Shown: positions 25,816 through 35,109, numbered from the stretch's first letter. The stretch is 64,000 nucleotides of DNA from Clostridium hydrogenum (GCF_021432385.1 NZ_JAEACT010000004.1:558001-622000), one strand, 5' to 3'. Numbers and translations are program-made. Notes: generated by a model not told the origin, from the sequence alone.

Positions 25816-26330
25816 TAAAATTTCTGCTGAATACATTCTATTCCATCAAAAGCTTCCTCTGATTCTTCATATTCAATGTTATGTTTGTTATAAAACATCT
25901 TCCAAAAATTAACCGCTTTCTTATTGCTAACTATTTGTCCAACTTTATATTTTCCTTTATATATGCTCATTAAATTTTCAATTGCAGCACTTGCTATGCC
26001 CTTATTCCTAAATCCTTTTAAAATAAACAGTTCGTGAATAACATAATCAATGTCTTTTCCTGCATACTTTCCAGAATTTAAAAGTACAAAGCCTGCTGTT
26101 TCACCCTGGTAAATTATGAATAAAGGATTTAGTTCTTCTTTCGCAAAATATAGATTTAAACCTTCGTATTCAAATTTTCCGGCTTCATTAGGTTTTAAAT
26201 CATCTGCAAACTCTGACAGGTCATGCAAATATAAGTTCATTAAATTTTCTAGCTTATTTTTTGTTTGCATTGTTACTCGTTCTAACTTTATTTCATTTAA
26301 ATCCATAATTTTTATAGCCTCACTTTTCAA
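25815..26330 (-). CDS. GNAT-family N-acetyltransferase
   Basis: About 170 residues. The acetyl-CoA motif is FRNKGIASAAIENLMSIYKG, followed by NKKAVNFWKMFYNKHNIE. The late N-x-x-A-x-x-F/W-x-x-x-Y arrangement fits the fold. The substrate is not predictable. Its stop codon falls within the TTTAAATATTGCGAAC end shared by the A and B repeats. The start chosen is one of two close Met codons. Confidence 0.82.
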   Translation of the reverse strand: MKSEAIKIMDLNEIKLERVTMQTKNKLENLMNLYLHDLSEFADDLKPNEAGKFEYEGLNLYFAKEELNPLFIIYQGETAGFVLLNSGKYAGKDIDYVIHELFILKGFRNKGIASAAIENLMSIYKGKYKVGQIVSNKKAVNFWKMFYNKHNIEYEESEEAFDGIECIQQKF

Positions 26331-26431
26331 AATTCAAACCAGAGCTTTTACATATAGGAGCATGTGAAAAATATAGGTATTCTTTTTTACGAGCCGCTCA
26401 TAAGACTTTATGTGTGGTATAGTAAAACCTA

Positions 26432-26540
26432 TAGATAAACCATTTCAACTACCAAAATCAATATGCATCATAATGCCTAGAAAACGGCATTTTGGTACAG
26501 CTTAATTTAATGCATATTAAAGTTTCAATTGCTTTATCTC
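26432..26540. repeat. Family D inverted repeat, copy D2
   Basis: AGATAAACCATTTCAACT at the left pairs with AGTTTCAATTGCTTTATCT at the right. Inner hairpin ATGCC...GGCAT and the pair CCAAAAT/ATTTTGG are also present. The right arm codes the last residues of glgB. Confidence 0.7.
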
Positions 26541-28325
26541 AAACAGCATTCCACTAAATGCAGAGATTTTTACAGTTAATTTAGGGTGTCCATTGTTCTT
26601 TTCAGTTTTGTGCATCCTTCTTCTTTGCGAAATCGTACCATTAAATCTCTCCCAATTGCTGTTAAGTAGCAATTTAGCTTTCTGCCCTTCTTTTAATGGT
26701 ACACTATAACTCGTGCAATCTTTGTCTGAAAAATTGAAAATTGCAAGCAAAGTCGCTTTAGCACCAAATCGCATAATAGCATAAATGCAGCTATCATTTT
26801 GATTGCAATCTGCCCATCTAAAATTATTTATATTATAGTCATCCTGCAGCGCTGAATAATAAGTATAAAGTTTATTTAAGCCTATCATATATTGATGAAA
26901 AGCACCATGAATAGGGTATTTAAGAATATCCCAATCTTGTTCTCTCTTCTCATCCCATTCCCTTAACTGCCCTATCTCATTTGCCATAAAATTAAGCTTT
27001 TTACCTGGATGCATTAACATATACAAATACATAGCCCTTGCCTGTGGAAATTTGCTATCATACTGCCCATTCATTTTTTGTAGAATCGTTGCCTTTCCAT
27101 GAACTCCTTCATCATGAGAAAAAGCTAAAATAAATCTTTCATTATAAAAATACATCATAGAAAAAGTCAATTTATGATAATCTCTTGGACGATATTCTGG
27201 ACCTGTCTGAAAATACTCTAAAGTATCATGCATCCAACCTAAATCCCATTTATAATCAAAGCCCAAGCCTCCCATGTCAACTGATTTCGTAACGCCTTCA
27301 TAATGTGAAGAATCCTCCGCAATTATCATGGCTGTAGGATGAAGCCTTTTTAATTCTTTATTCATCACTTTAAGAAATTCTATTGATTCTCCATTTTCTC
27401 CCCTGCTTTCATCACCCTGCCAATAAATAAGACGACTTACTGCATCCATTCTAAGTCCATCAAAGTGAAACTCTTTAATCCAATAATTAGCTGATGATTG
27501 TATAAAGCATCTAACCTCTCTTCTTGAATATATAAAATTGCAGCTTCCCCATTCACTTGTGCCTACATCCTCACTTGGGTACTCGTACAAACAAGTTCCA
27601 TCATATTTTTTCAAACCATATCCGTCTACTGCAAAATGAACTGGCACAAAATCTAAAATTACACCGATGCCAGCCTGATGCAACTTATCTATCATTTCTT
27701 TAAGCTCATCAGGTGTTCCATATCTTGAAGTTGGAGCAAAAAAGCCTGTATTTTGGTATCCCCAAGAACCATCAAAGGGATGCTCTGAAATAGGCATAAC
27801 CTCAATGTGCGTATATCCATTTTCCCTAACATAGTCAATTAGTAAATTTGCAATTTCAGAATATGAATACCATCCAGTTTCTTCTTCTGATTTCTTTTTC
27901 CAAGAGCCTAAATGAAGCTCATATATATTAAGCGGCTTATCATAGTTAACGCTGCGGCTTTGAATCCATTCTTCATCGTGAAAACGATATTTTTTAATGT
28001 CCGTAGTTATAGAACATGCCCCTGGTCTTAGTTCCATAAAAAATCCGTATGGATCACAATGTTCTTGCCTACTTCCATCATTTCCATAAATGCAGTACTT
28101 ATACATCATTCCATAATCTGCAGGAACTCCACTTATAGAAAAAACTCCACTTTGTGCTTCCTGATACATATCTTGCTCCTGCCAGCCATTAAATTCCCCA
28201 ATTATCGTGACTTTCCTTGCAGCTGGAGCGTATGTACGAAAAGTAAATGTGCTATTCTCCTTATGTGCTCCAAAATACTCGTATGCATCAAATGCCTTGC
28301 CATCATAAAAATCTTGAAGTATCAT
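26517..28325 (-). CDS. glgB: 1,4-alpha-glucan branching enzyme
   Basis: A 602-residue GH13 enzyme, close to the family's short form. An N-terminal CBM48-like domain (FTFRTYAPAARKVTIIGEFN) precedes the barrel. Catalytic residues are seen as the nucleophile Asp in GLRMDAVSRLIY, the Glu in MIIAEDSSHYEG and the stabilising His-Asp in FSHDEGVHGK. It makes alpha-1,6 branches in glycogen-like storage polymer (granulose). It stands alone here without glgC, A, D or P. AAGGGGAA precedes the ATG. The last codons lie within repeat D2. Confidence 0.94.
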   Translation of the reverse strand: MILQDFYDGKAFDAYEYFGAHKENSTFTFRTYAPAARKVTIIGEFNGWQEQDMYQEAQSGVFSISGVPADYGMMYKYCIYGNDGSRQEHCDPYGFFMELRPGACSITTDIKKYRFHDEEWIQSRSVNYDKPLNIYELHLGSWKKKSEEETGWYSYSEIANLLIDYVRENGYTHIEVMPISEHPFDGSWGYQNTGFFAPTSRYGTPDELKEMIDKLHQAGIGVILDFVPVHFAVDGYGLKKYDGTCLYEYPSEDVGTSEWGSCNFIYSRREVRCFIQSSANYWIKEFHFDGLRMDAVSRLIYWQGDESRGENGESIEFLKVMNKELKRLHPTAMIIAEDSSHYEGVTKSVDMGGLGFDYKWDLGWMHDTLEYFQTGPEYRPRDYHKLTFSMMYFYNERFILAFSHDEGVHGKATILQKMNGQYDSKFPQARAMYLYMLMHPGKKLNFMANEIGQLREWDEKREQDWDILKYPIHGAFHQYMIGLNKLYTYYSALQDDYNINNFRWADCNQNDSCIYAIMRFGAKATLLAIFNFSDKDCTSYSVPLKEGQKAKLLLNSNWERFNGTISQRRRMHKTEKNNGHPKLTVKISAFSGMLFEIKQLKL

Positions 28326-28396
28326 ATTATATTCCCCTTTGTGCCGTATTTAATTTTTTATTACTATTTACTGGTAATTATATCATATATTCAATA

Positions 28397-29035
28397 TCAA
28401 TTCATTTGATTTTCAATAGAATTTATTATCATTTCTACAACCGACTTTGCAATATCATCATCTGTTACTTCATCGTGCTTAACAGGTAAAGTAGTATAAC
28501 TCATTCTTTGAAGCACACCCATAATTGTTTGAAAAATACAGCAGCCAACCTTTACAGGATTTAAATTTGGCTTCAAAGATTTATCTTCGATTCCCTTGTT
28601 AATTGCTTCACTGAAAAAATTGTTATCTTCAAAAACAAAATCTTTATATTTTAACTTTAATTCTTCATTTATGTCATGAACTCCATAATAGAAATCAAAT
28701 AAAAAAATAAACTTCATTTCTGCTTTATGCTCTTTTCCAAAATTTATCCAAGCATAAAGCATTCTCTGTATTATTTCCTTGCCACTTAATTGTACTTTAT
28801 CATTATTTCGTATAAACTTCATCATGTGCTTTAAAATATTGATTTGCACTTCAAAAACAAGCTCATCTATTGATTTAAAATGCTTATAAAAAGTAACTCT
28901 ACTTATTGAAGCCTCATTACATATATCTTTAATATTAACATCAATAAAATTATATTTTAAAAACAGCTTTTTTCCTGCTTCTATAATTTCTTCACGATTT
29001 TTATTTTTAACTTTTTCATGCCATGAATCACTCAT
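28397..29035 (-). CDS. TetR-family transcriptional regulator
   Basis: A 212-residue regulator. The helix-turn-helix reads FIDVNIKDICNEASISRVTF then YKHFKS (about 30-55). It overlaps the end of the MFS gene by eight bases on the same strand, so the two are translated together, and the palindrome at 30242 upstream of that gene is the probable operator. This layout (pump first, repressor second) fits autoregulated efflux. Confidence 0.9.
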   Translation of the reverse strand: MSDSWHEKVKNKNREEIIEAGKKLFLKYNFIDVNIKDICNEASISRVTFYKHFKSIDELVFEVQINILKHMMKFIRNNDKVQLSGKEIIQRMLYAWINFGKEHKAEMKFIFLFDFYYGVHDINEELKLKYKDFVFEDNNFFSEAINKGIEDKSLKPNLNPVKVGCCIFQTIMGVLQRMSYTTLPVKHDEVTDDDIAKSVVEMIINSIENQMN

Positions 29036-30224
29036 TTTGAGAAACCTCTTTCGTATCCGTTTTATTTCTTTGAAAAGTTAGTCCTATAGTTCCAAGAAGT
29101 ATAAAAGCACCTACAGCATATGGCAAATTTATATTTTTGTCAAACAAATTTCCAGCCATTATAGGTCCAATTATGCCTCCTAAACTAGTGTATGTATTGC
29201 TAAGACCTGAGACAAATCCCTGCTCATTACCAGCTTCGTTTGAAAGCATGGTATTTACTGTTGGTCTCAAAAATGAATTAAAAGCAAAAAATACAGCACA
29301 TACAGCTAAAAGATATATTAAATTTACTTTCACTAACATAAGTACAAGAGCTACTGCTGACATAAATAAAGAAAATCTAATTAATTTATACTCTCCATAA
29401 CGTCTTATTACTTTATCAATAAGTCCTACCTGAACTACAATTCCAATAATTGCTCCTAAAGTAATTATAACCGAAATAACCTGAGAGCTAAATCCGTACT
29501 TTTGCTTTACATACAAAGAATATACGGTTTCATAGTTTTGTAAACCAAAGGTCATAATAAATATGAGCATTAAATATTTAAAATAAGAACCATGAACCGA
29601 TTGTATAAGCTGCTTTAGTGCAGATTCTTGTTTTTTTACTGCTTTTAGCTCATTTCTTTTTTCTACAGTAAGTGTTTCTGGCAATATAAAGGTCAATAGG
29701 GTTGCAATAAATCCTAAAAAAGCCGCACCAAAATACGGCACTCTAATGCCAAATTTAGCTACCATGCCTCCTATTCCCGGTCCAAGCACCATTCCTAAAT
29801 TCATAGCAGCACTAAAATATCCCATACCCTTTGCACGAGTTTCCTTTGTGGTACTATCTGCAACGTATGCAAGATTTGATGGTATCATAAGTCCAAGACC
29901 AATTCCGCCTATAAATCTTGCTATATATAGTAGTATTAATTCATGAGATATTGCAAACATAAAATCAGAAATAACAGTAAGAAACATACCTGATAATATC
30001 AGCTTTTTCCTTCCATATTTATCTGAAAGTTGTCCTCCTATTGGTGAGAATATAAATTGAGCCGCCCCAAAAACAGCAACCAAGTAACCTGCCGCAGAAC
30101 CTCCTGCACTAAATTGCTTTAAATAATCTGGCAAAATAGGCATTACCATTCCTTGTCCTAATAAAGCAATAAATATATTAACCATTAATATATATAAGGG
30201 AATCATTTTCTTTGAATTAGACAT
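29028..30224 (-). CDS. MFS transporter, drug:H+ antiporter-like (DHA1 family)
   Basis: A 398-residue protein with 12 predicted membrane helices. DHA1 motif A is GQLSDKYGRKK (loop 2-3) and motif C is GMVLGPGIGGM in helix 5, which mark 12-helix drug efflux pumps such as NorA and TetA relatives. The substrate is not known. AAGGAGCGATG precedes the start codon. The TetR gene downstream overlaps it. Confidence 0.92.
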   Translation of the reverse strand: MSNSKKMIPLYILMVNIFIALLGQGMVMPILPDYLKQFSAGGSAAGYLVAVFGAAQFIFSPIGGQLSDKYGRKKLILSGMFLTVISDFMFAISHELILLYIARFIGGIGLGLMIPSNLAYVADSTTKETRAKGMGYFSAAMNLGMVLGPGIGGMVAKFGIRVPYFGAAFLGFIATLLTFILPETLTVEKRNELKAVKKQESALKQLIQSVHGSYFKYLMLIFIMTFGLQNYETVYSLYVKQKYGFSSQVISVIITLGAIIGIVVQVGLIDKVIRRYGEYKLIRFSLFMSAVALVLMLVKVNLIYLLAVCAVFFAFNSFLRPTVNTMLSNEAGNEQGFVSGLSNTYTSLGGIIGPIMAGNLFDKNINLPYAVGAFILLGTIGLTFQRNKTDTKEVSQNE

Positions 30225-30241
30225 TTCTCATCGCTCCTTCA

Positions 30242-30256
30242 TTTACACTGTGTAAA
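30242..30256. promoter_or_regulatory. Palindromic operator upstream of the MFS-TetR pair
   Basis: TTTACACTGTGTAAA is a perfect palindrome. A weaker copy (TTTTCACCATGTAAACC) follows at once. Position, just upstream of the pump gene start, suits the TetR product encoded in the same unit. Confidence 0.65.
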
Positions 30257-30327
30257 TAGTTTTCACCATGTAAACCATTTTATAATTATTTTTAATATTT
30301 GTAAATAACAAAATTTATAAAAAGCAA

Positions 30328-30356
30328 TTGACAAAATAAACAGAATGGTCTATTAT
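30328..30356 (+). promoter_or_regulatory. Promoter and operator of the TetR gene at 30391
   Basis: TTGACA and TATTAT with a 17-base spacer. The spacer holds AAATAAACA-N5-GGTCTATTA. The same AAAATAAACA...GTCTATTAT block, in the same place relative to TATTAT, recurs at 31118-31140 before the truncated gene. This suggests one regulator acts on both. Confidence 0.7.
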
Positions 30357-30390
30357 TAATTTAGAAACTTAAATGTAAGGAGATTATAAA

Positions 30391-30987
30391 ATGGCTAAAA
30401 CAAATAAAGGTGAACAATCAAAAATTAAACTTATTGAATGTGCTGCAGATTTATTTTTAAAAAATGGTTATAATGCCACTGGTATTAATGATATTCTAGC
30501 AGGTACAGGTTTACCAAAGGGGTCATTTTATTTTCATTTTGCAAGCAAGAAAGATTTAGCTATTAGCGTTTCAGAGTATTTTGAAAAAAAATTTGGAGGA
30601 TGGATATTAAGAAATTCAAAAGAAAAAAATTGGAAAGAATTCATAACAAGTCTAATGGGAGAAATGATTGAAGGCGCGGAAAACGGAACTCATTATGGTT
30701 GCCCTTTTGCTGTATTAGGACTAGAAATAGCTTTCTCAGATTCTGAGCTTTCAGAGCGTTATTACAATTCCCTAAAAAAACTAATAGGTTTATTTACTTC
30801 AATTTTTGAATATTCGGGAGTACCTAAAGATAAAGCACATATTTTATCAAATCGTGCTTTGGCAATATACGAAGGATATCTAGTGTATTACCGAATTGGT
30901 AAAGATATAGACACTTTAAGAATGATGCTGACAGATCTTATAAAAGTATATGATGATTTCGAGATGATTAAAGATAAACCACTGTGA
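30391..30987 (+). CDS. TetR-family transcriptional regulator
   Basis: A 198-residue protein. The helix-turn-helix is NATGINDILAGTGLPKGSFY then FHFASKKDL (about 25-55), typical of the AcrR/YxaF-like branch that carries a TetR_C_16-type C-terminal domain. AAGGAG precedes the ATG. Matching operator blocks occur in its own promoter and upstream of the small interrupted gene at 31163, which was probably its target before IS110 insertion. The stop codon lies in family D repeat D3. Confidence 0.92.
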   Translation: MAKTNKGEQSKIKLIECAADLFLKNGYNATGINDILAGTGLPKGSFYFHFASKKDLAISVSEYFEKKFGGWILRNSKEKNWKEFITSLMGEMIEGAENGTHYGCPFAVLGLEIAFSDSELSERYYNSLKKLIGLFTSIFEYSGVPKDKAHILSNRALAIYEGYLVYYRIGKDIDTLRMMLTDLIKVYDDFEMIKDKPL

Positions 30988-31072
30988 AACTTAAAATTTA
31001 TTTGTACCAAAATGCAGTCTTATAGGCATTTTAGTGCACATAAATCTTAATAGTTGAGCTAGTATATCTATA
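30972..31072. repeat. Family D inverted repeat, copy D3
   Basis: GATAAACCACTGTGAAACTT at the left (coding the end of the TetR protein) is roughly complementary to AGTTGAGCTAGTATATCTAT at the right. Inside, TACCAAAATGC and GCATTTTAGTG flank a short loop. Confidence 0.6.
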
Positions 31073-31162
31073 AAGAGTGAAAAGAAAAATTAAAAATTCT
31101 GTTTAATATTTTCATTAAAATAAACAAACCAGTCTATTATATATTTTAGGAGGAATAAAAGA

Positions 31163-31210
31163 GTGAAAAATAAGTTGAATTTTGAGGCGACTTTAACTAA
31201 AGGTTCCTAA
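31163..31210 (+). pseudogene. 5' fragment of a gene interrupted by the IS110-family element
   Basis: A perfect AGGAGGAATAAAAGA leads to GTG and 15 codons (reading MKNKLNFEATLTKGS with a GTG start), then a stop at the junction with the insertion sequence. An operator-promoter block like that of the TetR gene lies just upstream (31112-31140). The fragment is too short to assign a family. No continuation can be recognised on the far side of the element, so the remainder may be deleted. Confidence 0.6.
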
Positions 31211-31243
31211 AAACCTGTTTTTTACAGTATTAAGAAATTAGTA

Positions 31244-32512
31244 TTAGTTATCGTTGCATTTAACTAATAAGGAAGTGTCATATCCTTTAGATTCAAGGTA
31301 AGCAAAAACATTTGTATCATTTAGAGTTACTTTTTGCTGATTAAAATGCGGATCCATCAATTCCGTATAATCAGTTGGAGTAAAAGATTGTTTTTCAGAA
31401 ATCATGTGGTAGATGCATACCATCATCATTCTGGCAATTGCGATAATAGCTTTTTTGTGTCCACGACGTTTTTTAATGCGTCCATATTTTATTGCAAAGT
31501 AAGGTTGCTTTTTACTTTTAATTGCAGCAAGAGCACACTGTACCATCATAGGTTTTAAGTAGACACCTGCTTTTGCAATGCGTACAGATTTTTTCTTGCC
31601 AGCAGATTCATTGTTAGCTGGGGAAAGCCCACACCAGGAACAAAGGTGTTTAGCATCATCAAAGATAGCCATATTAACACCAGTTTCTGCAAGGATTATT
31701 GTGGCACTAAGTTCAGTAATACCAGGCAGAGAAGAAATGAATTTTACAAATTCATAGTAAGGTTTAATGCGTACGTAAAGCTCTATCTCAGTTTGAGAAA
31801 TCATATTATTAAGATATTCAAGATGAGATCTGGCAAGTTTTAATTTTTTAGCTTGATCAGTTTCTATATTGTACCCTTTGATAGCATTAATAATTTCGTC
31901 AGATTTTGCATTAGCACCTTTTTTAATAAGTTTGCGAATTGCTTTATCTTCAATAGTATCAGAAGTGTTTACAAGCAAATAGGTCATAATTTCTGTTGCT
32001 GTTCTACCAAAAGGATCAGACAAGATACTTGCAATTCCAATATTTGAGACAGTCATACAGTTTTGAATTCGGTTCTTTTCAGAAGATTTCATACAAACAA
32101 GTTTAAAGCGATAGCGAGCCAGCTCACGCAATTGACGAAAATCTTTTGGTGGAATAAAAGAACATCTGACTAAATCAAATTTATAAAGGTCAGCAATCCA
32201 CTTGGAATCTTTTTTGTCTGTTTTTTTACCCTTGATTGCTTTGACATATTTGGGATGTGTTAAACACACATCAATGTCAGCTTCAAGATAATTAAAAATA
32301 GGAATCCAATACTTACCAGTGGATTCCATACAGACATGTTTGCAGTTATTTTGAATTAGCCAGTTGTGAAACTTCTGAATATCAGAGTTGATGGTAGTAA
32401 AGGATTTTTGTTTGTACTCAGATATTCTATTTTTATCAGTAGAGACAATAGTTGCAACGATAACATTTTTGTGGACATCAAGTCCACAGCATATGGGGTA
32501 AATAAGCCTCAT
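31244..32512 (-). CDS. IS110-family transposase (DEDD recombinase)
   Basis: 422 residues from the ATG at 32512, which has GGTGGTGAT upstream; a longer in-frame start at 32551 lacks a site. The N-terminal DEDD catalytic domain shows CCGLDVHKNVIVA (Asp 11), CMESTGKYW (Glu about 64) and KKTDKKDSKW (two Asp about 100). The C-terminal Transposase_20 domain shows SLPGITELSATIILAETG and the Ser nucleophile region LCSWCGLSPANNESAGKKK. It appears full-length and likely active. Enzymes of this family are guided by a bridge RNA encoded in the element's own flank. Confidence 0.93.
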   Translation of the reverse strand: MRLIYPICCGLDVHKNVIVATIVSTDKNRISEYKQKSFTTINSDIQKFHNWLIQNNCKHVCMESTGKYWIPIFNYLEADIDVCLTHPKYVKAIKGKKTDKKDSKWIADLYKFDLVRCSFIPPKDFRQLRELARYRFKLVCMKSSEKNRIQNCMTVSNIGIASILSDPFGRTATEIMTYLLVNTSDTIEDKAIRKLIKKGANAKSDEIINAIKGYNIETDQAKKLKLARSHLEYLNNMISQTEIELYVRIKPYYEFVKFISSLPGITELSATIILAETGVNMAIFDDAKHLCSWCGLSPANNESAGKKKSVRIAKAGVYLKPMMVQCALAAIKSKKQPYFAIKYGRIKKRRGHKKAIIAIARMMMVCIYHMISEKQSFTPTDYTELMDPHFNQQKVTLNDTNVFAYLESKGYDTSLLVKCNDN

Positions 32513-32554
32513 AATAACATCACCACCTAAATAAAAAGGAAATAGCAACATTGA

Positions 32555-32720
32555 CTGTCATCCTACGACTAAATAAACATGGTTTATTACCAATGATAAG
32601 AGTCCGGGCTCAATGTCCCACTTGTTTGTGCTTGAAAGGATGACGGCACATATAATTATACGGGGTCGAAATAAATTCGCCACTTCTCCTCCCGTGCTCT
32701 GTAGTATATTGCTATTCCAT
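32555..32720 (-). ncRNA. Candidate IS110 bridge RNA
   Basis: Lies upstream of the transposase on the same strand, where IS110 (not IS1111) elements encode the RNA that pairs target and donor DNA. A TATAAT at about 32728-32733 reads in the right direction. Complementary blocks support folding: GTCATCC (from 32644) with GGATGAC (to 32557), GCAC with GTGC enclosing a CGAA-N5-TTCG hairpin, and AATAAAC/GTTTATT. The identity is inferred from position and folding only; loops matching the target were not worked out. Confidence 0.5.
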
Positions 32721-32809
32721 AAAAAATATTATACCAAATGGAGGATAGGTGCAACAGTTTTTCATAACTTGTTTGTGCCTTGAGCGAAGCGAAAGGAATG
32801 AGATAAATT

Positions 32810-33988
32810 ATGAAAGATGTAGTAATAGTAAGTGCCGTTAGAACAGCAATAGGAGCATATGGAAAAACCTTAAAAGATGTACCAGCAGTTGAATTGGGCG
32901 CAGTCGTAATAAAAGAGGCTGTTAAAAGAGCTAATATAAAACCTGAATCTATAAATGAAGTTATTTTTGGAAATGTACTTCAAGCAGGATTAGGACAAAA
33001 CCCAGCAAGGCAAGCAGCTGTAAAAGCTGGATTGCCTGTAGAAATACCTGCTTTTACAATTAATAAAGTTTGTGGTTCAGGATTAAGAACTGTAAGTTTA
33101 GCAGCTCAAATCATAAAAGCTGGAGATGCAGACACTATTGTAGTAGGTGGTATGGAAAACATGTCTAGTGCACCATATTTACTTAATAATGAAAGATGGG
33201 GTAAAAGAATGGGGCACGATGAACTCGTTGATGAAATGATAAAAGACGGGTTATGGGATGCCTTCAACGGATATCATATGGGAATGACTGCGGAAAATGT
33301 TGCAGAGCAGTGGAATATAACAAGAGAAGAACAAGATGAATTTTCACTTTTATCACAGCAAAAAGCTGAAAGAGCTATTAAAAATGGAGAATTTAAAGAT
33401 GAAATAGTTCCTGTAGTTGTAAAAACCAAGAAAGGTGAAATAGTATTTCAGCAAGATGAATTTCCTAGATTCGGAAATACCATTGAAGCCCTAAGCAAAC
33501 TTAAACCTATTTTTAAAGAAAATGGTACTGTAACAGCTGGAAATGCATCTGGCTTAAATGATGGAGCAGCCGCTTTAGTAATAATGAGTGCTGAAAAAGC
33601 TAAGTTTCTAGGAATAAAACCACTTGCTAAAATCAGTTCTTATGGATCAGCTGGATTAGACCCATCAATAATGGGATATGGTGCATTTTATGCAACTAAA
33701 GCTGCTCTAAATAAAATTAATTTAAAACCTGAAGATTTAGATTTGATTGAAGCTAATGAGGCATATGCATCTCAAAGCATAGCAGTAACTAGGGATTTAA
33801 ATTTAGATATGAGCAAAGTTAATGTTAATGGTGGCGCTATAGCACTTGGACATCCAATTGGTGCTTCTGGTGCACGTATTTTAGTAACACTACTTTATGC
33901 TATGCAAAAAAGAGATGCCAAAAAAGGTCTTGCTACTTTATGCATTGGTGGAGGTCAAGGAACAGCTCTTGTAGTCGAAAGAGAATAA
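32810..33988 (+). CDS. thlA: Acetyl-CoA acetyltransferase (thiolase)
   Basis: A 392-residue biosynthetic thiolase that joins two acetyl-CoA into acetoacetyl-CoA, the entry step to butyrate, butanol and acetone. Active-site Cys is in NKVCGSGLRTV (about 88), the His in GGAIALGHPIGASGARI (about 349) and the second Cys in TLCIGGGQGTA (about 379). Overall sequence closely resembles the clostridial ThlA/ThlB pattern. It is separated from the other central-pathway genes, so it may be the second, minor thiolase. Its promoter region is occupied by the IS110 end, so expression may now depend on the element. A QueG-like gene follows 14 bases after the stop. Confidence 0.93.
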   Translation: MKDVVIVSAVRTAIGAYGKTLKDVPAVELGAVVIKEAVKRANIKPESINEVIFGNVLQAGLGQNPARQAAVKAGLPVEIPAFTINKVCGSGLRTVSLAAQIIKAGDADTIVVGGMENMSSAPYLLNNERWGKRMGHDELVDEMIKDGLWDAFNGYHMGMTAENVAEQWNITREEQDEFSLLSQQKAERAIKNGEFKDEIVPVVVKTKKGEIVFQQDEFPRFGNTIEALSKLKPIFKENGTVTAGNASGLNDGAAALVIMSAEKAKFLGIKPLAKISSYGSAGLDPSIMGYGAFYATKAALNKINLKPEDLDLIEANEAYASQSIAVTRDLNLDMSKVNVNGGAIALGHPIGASGARILVTLLYAMQKRDAKKGLATLCIGGGQGTALVVERE

Positions 33989-34002
33989 AGGAGATAGTTA
34001 TT

Positions 34003-35037
34003 ATGGATACAATTGAGGGAATAATTCAAAAAAAGGCTTATGAGCTAGGCTACGAAAAATGTGGCATTATTCCAATCGATTTAATGGATGAATATGCCGT
34101 AAAATTTAATGAACGTATTGAGAAAATTCCAAAATCAAAAATGTTTTACCAAAGCCAACAGCGTTTAGTTAATCCCAAAGAAATATATCCATGGGCAAAA
34201 TCTGTTGTAGTCCTTACAGTACCTTATGGGAAATACAAGGTTCCAAAAATATTAAATGGACTCATAGCTAAAGCCTATTTATTTGATACACGTATAGATA
34301 AAAATACAAAAGAATATCAGAATAGTCGTGAATTAGAAAAATATATGCATGGGCTTGGTTTAAAAGTAGCCACAGACCGAAAATTTGGAGTAGTTGGAAT
34401 GCGCTGGGCAGCTCTGCAAGCTGGAGTTGGAATTATTCGTAGAAATAACTTTTTATATACAGAAGCTGGTTCATGGGTTCATCTTGAAGCTTGGTTAACT
34501 GACAGGGAAATGGAGTTAAAAGAAACAAATAATGTTGTGCAATGTCCAAAATCCTGTAACCGCTGCATAGCATCATGCCCTACAAAATCTCTTTCTGCTC
34601 CATATACTATGTCACCTACAGAATGTATTTCTTTTCTTACAACCTTTGGCGGTGGACGCAACTTGCAACAGCAACCATTAAGCAAAACCTTTGGAAACTG
34701 TATTTACGGTTGTGAAATTTGCCAGGATGCTTGTCCTATGAATAATGGCAAGTGGAAAGGCAATGAAGATTTTCCTGGTCTTGAAGATTTATCTCCTTCA
34801 TTAACGCCAGAGAATATTTTGAATATGGAAGAAAATTTTTATCGTGAAAGAATTCAGCCAAAATTTTTCTATTTATCGCCAGAAGATCTTTGGAAATGGA
34901 AGGTAGATGCATTATGTTATATGAGTAACAACTATAAAGAAATTTATAAACCACTTATTATAAATTCCTGCAATCATGAAAATATTAAAATACGTGAAAT
35001 GGCTTGTTCTATTTGTGAGGAACTTTGTTTAAACTAA
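34003..35037 (+). CDS. QueG-like iron-sulfur protein (epoxyqueuosine reductase family)
   Basis: About 344 residues, started at the ATG after AAAGGAGATAG; a longer frame that overlaps the thiolase gene is not used. Two 4Fe-4S motifs are visible: CPKSCNRCIASCP (about 185) and CEICQDACP (about 235). A C-terminal HEAT-like tail follows (CNHENIKIREMACSICEEL). The cobalamin-binding N-terminal half resembles QueG/COG1600. True QueG makes queuosine in tRNA; this divergent clostridial form may act on another substrate. It probably shares a transcript with the thiolase. Confidence 0.8.
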   Translation: MDTIEGIIQKKAYELGYEKCGIIPIDLMDEYAVKFNERIEKIPKSKMFYQSQQRLVNPKEIYPWAKSVVVLTVPYGKYKVPKILNGLIAKAYLFDTRIDKNTKEYQNSRELEKYMHGLGLKVATDRKFGVVGMRWAALQAGVGIIRRNNFLYTEAGSWVHLEAWLTDREMELKETNNVVQCPKSCNRCIASCPTKSLSAPYTMSPTECISFLTTFGGGRNLQQQPLSKTFGNCIYGCEICQDACPMNNGKWKGNEDFPGLEDLSPSLTPENILNMEENFYRERIQPKFFYLSPEDLWKWKVDALCYMSNNYKEIYKPLIINSCNHENIKIREMACSICEELCLN

Positions 35038-35079
35038 TTTTCTTAGTATTTATGCTAAAATTTAGACCTTGAAATGAAA

Positions 35080-35109
35080 GAGTAGATTGTTTTTTATCAC
35101 AATCTACTC
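35080..35109. terminator. Bidirectional terminator-like hairpin after the thiolase-QueG unit
   Basis: GAGTAGATTGT pairs exactly with ACAATCTACTC. A-rich and T-rich flanks on both sides could let it act for both converging units. Confidence 0.65.

Larger units (their letters stand above)
31205..32775 (-). mobile_element. IS110-family insertion sequence
   Basis: Contains one transposase gene and a non-coding upstream segment of about 250 bases. The family lacks clear terminal inverted repeats, and the boundaries here are estimates set by the break in the gene at 31163 on one side and by the leader of the thiolase gene on the other. No direct repeats could be assigned. Confidence 0.75.

Noticed and set aside
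28059..28409. A 116-codon + strand frame opposite the start of glgB
   Set aside because: It lies antisense to coding sequence with no supporting signals.
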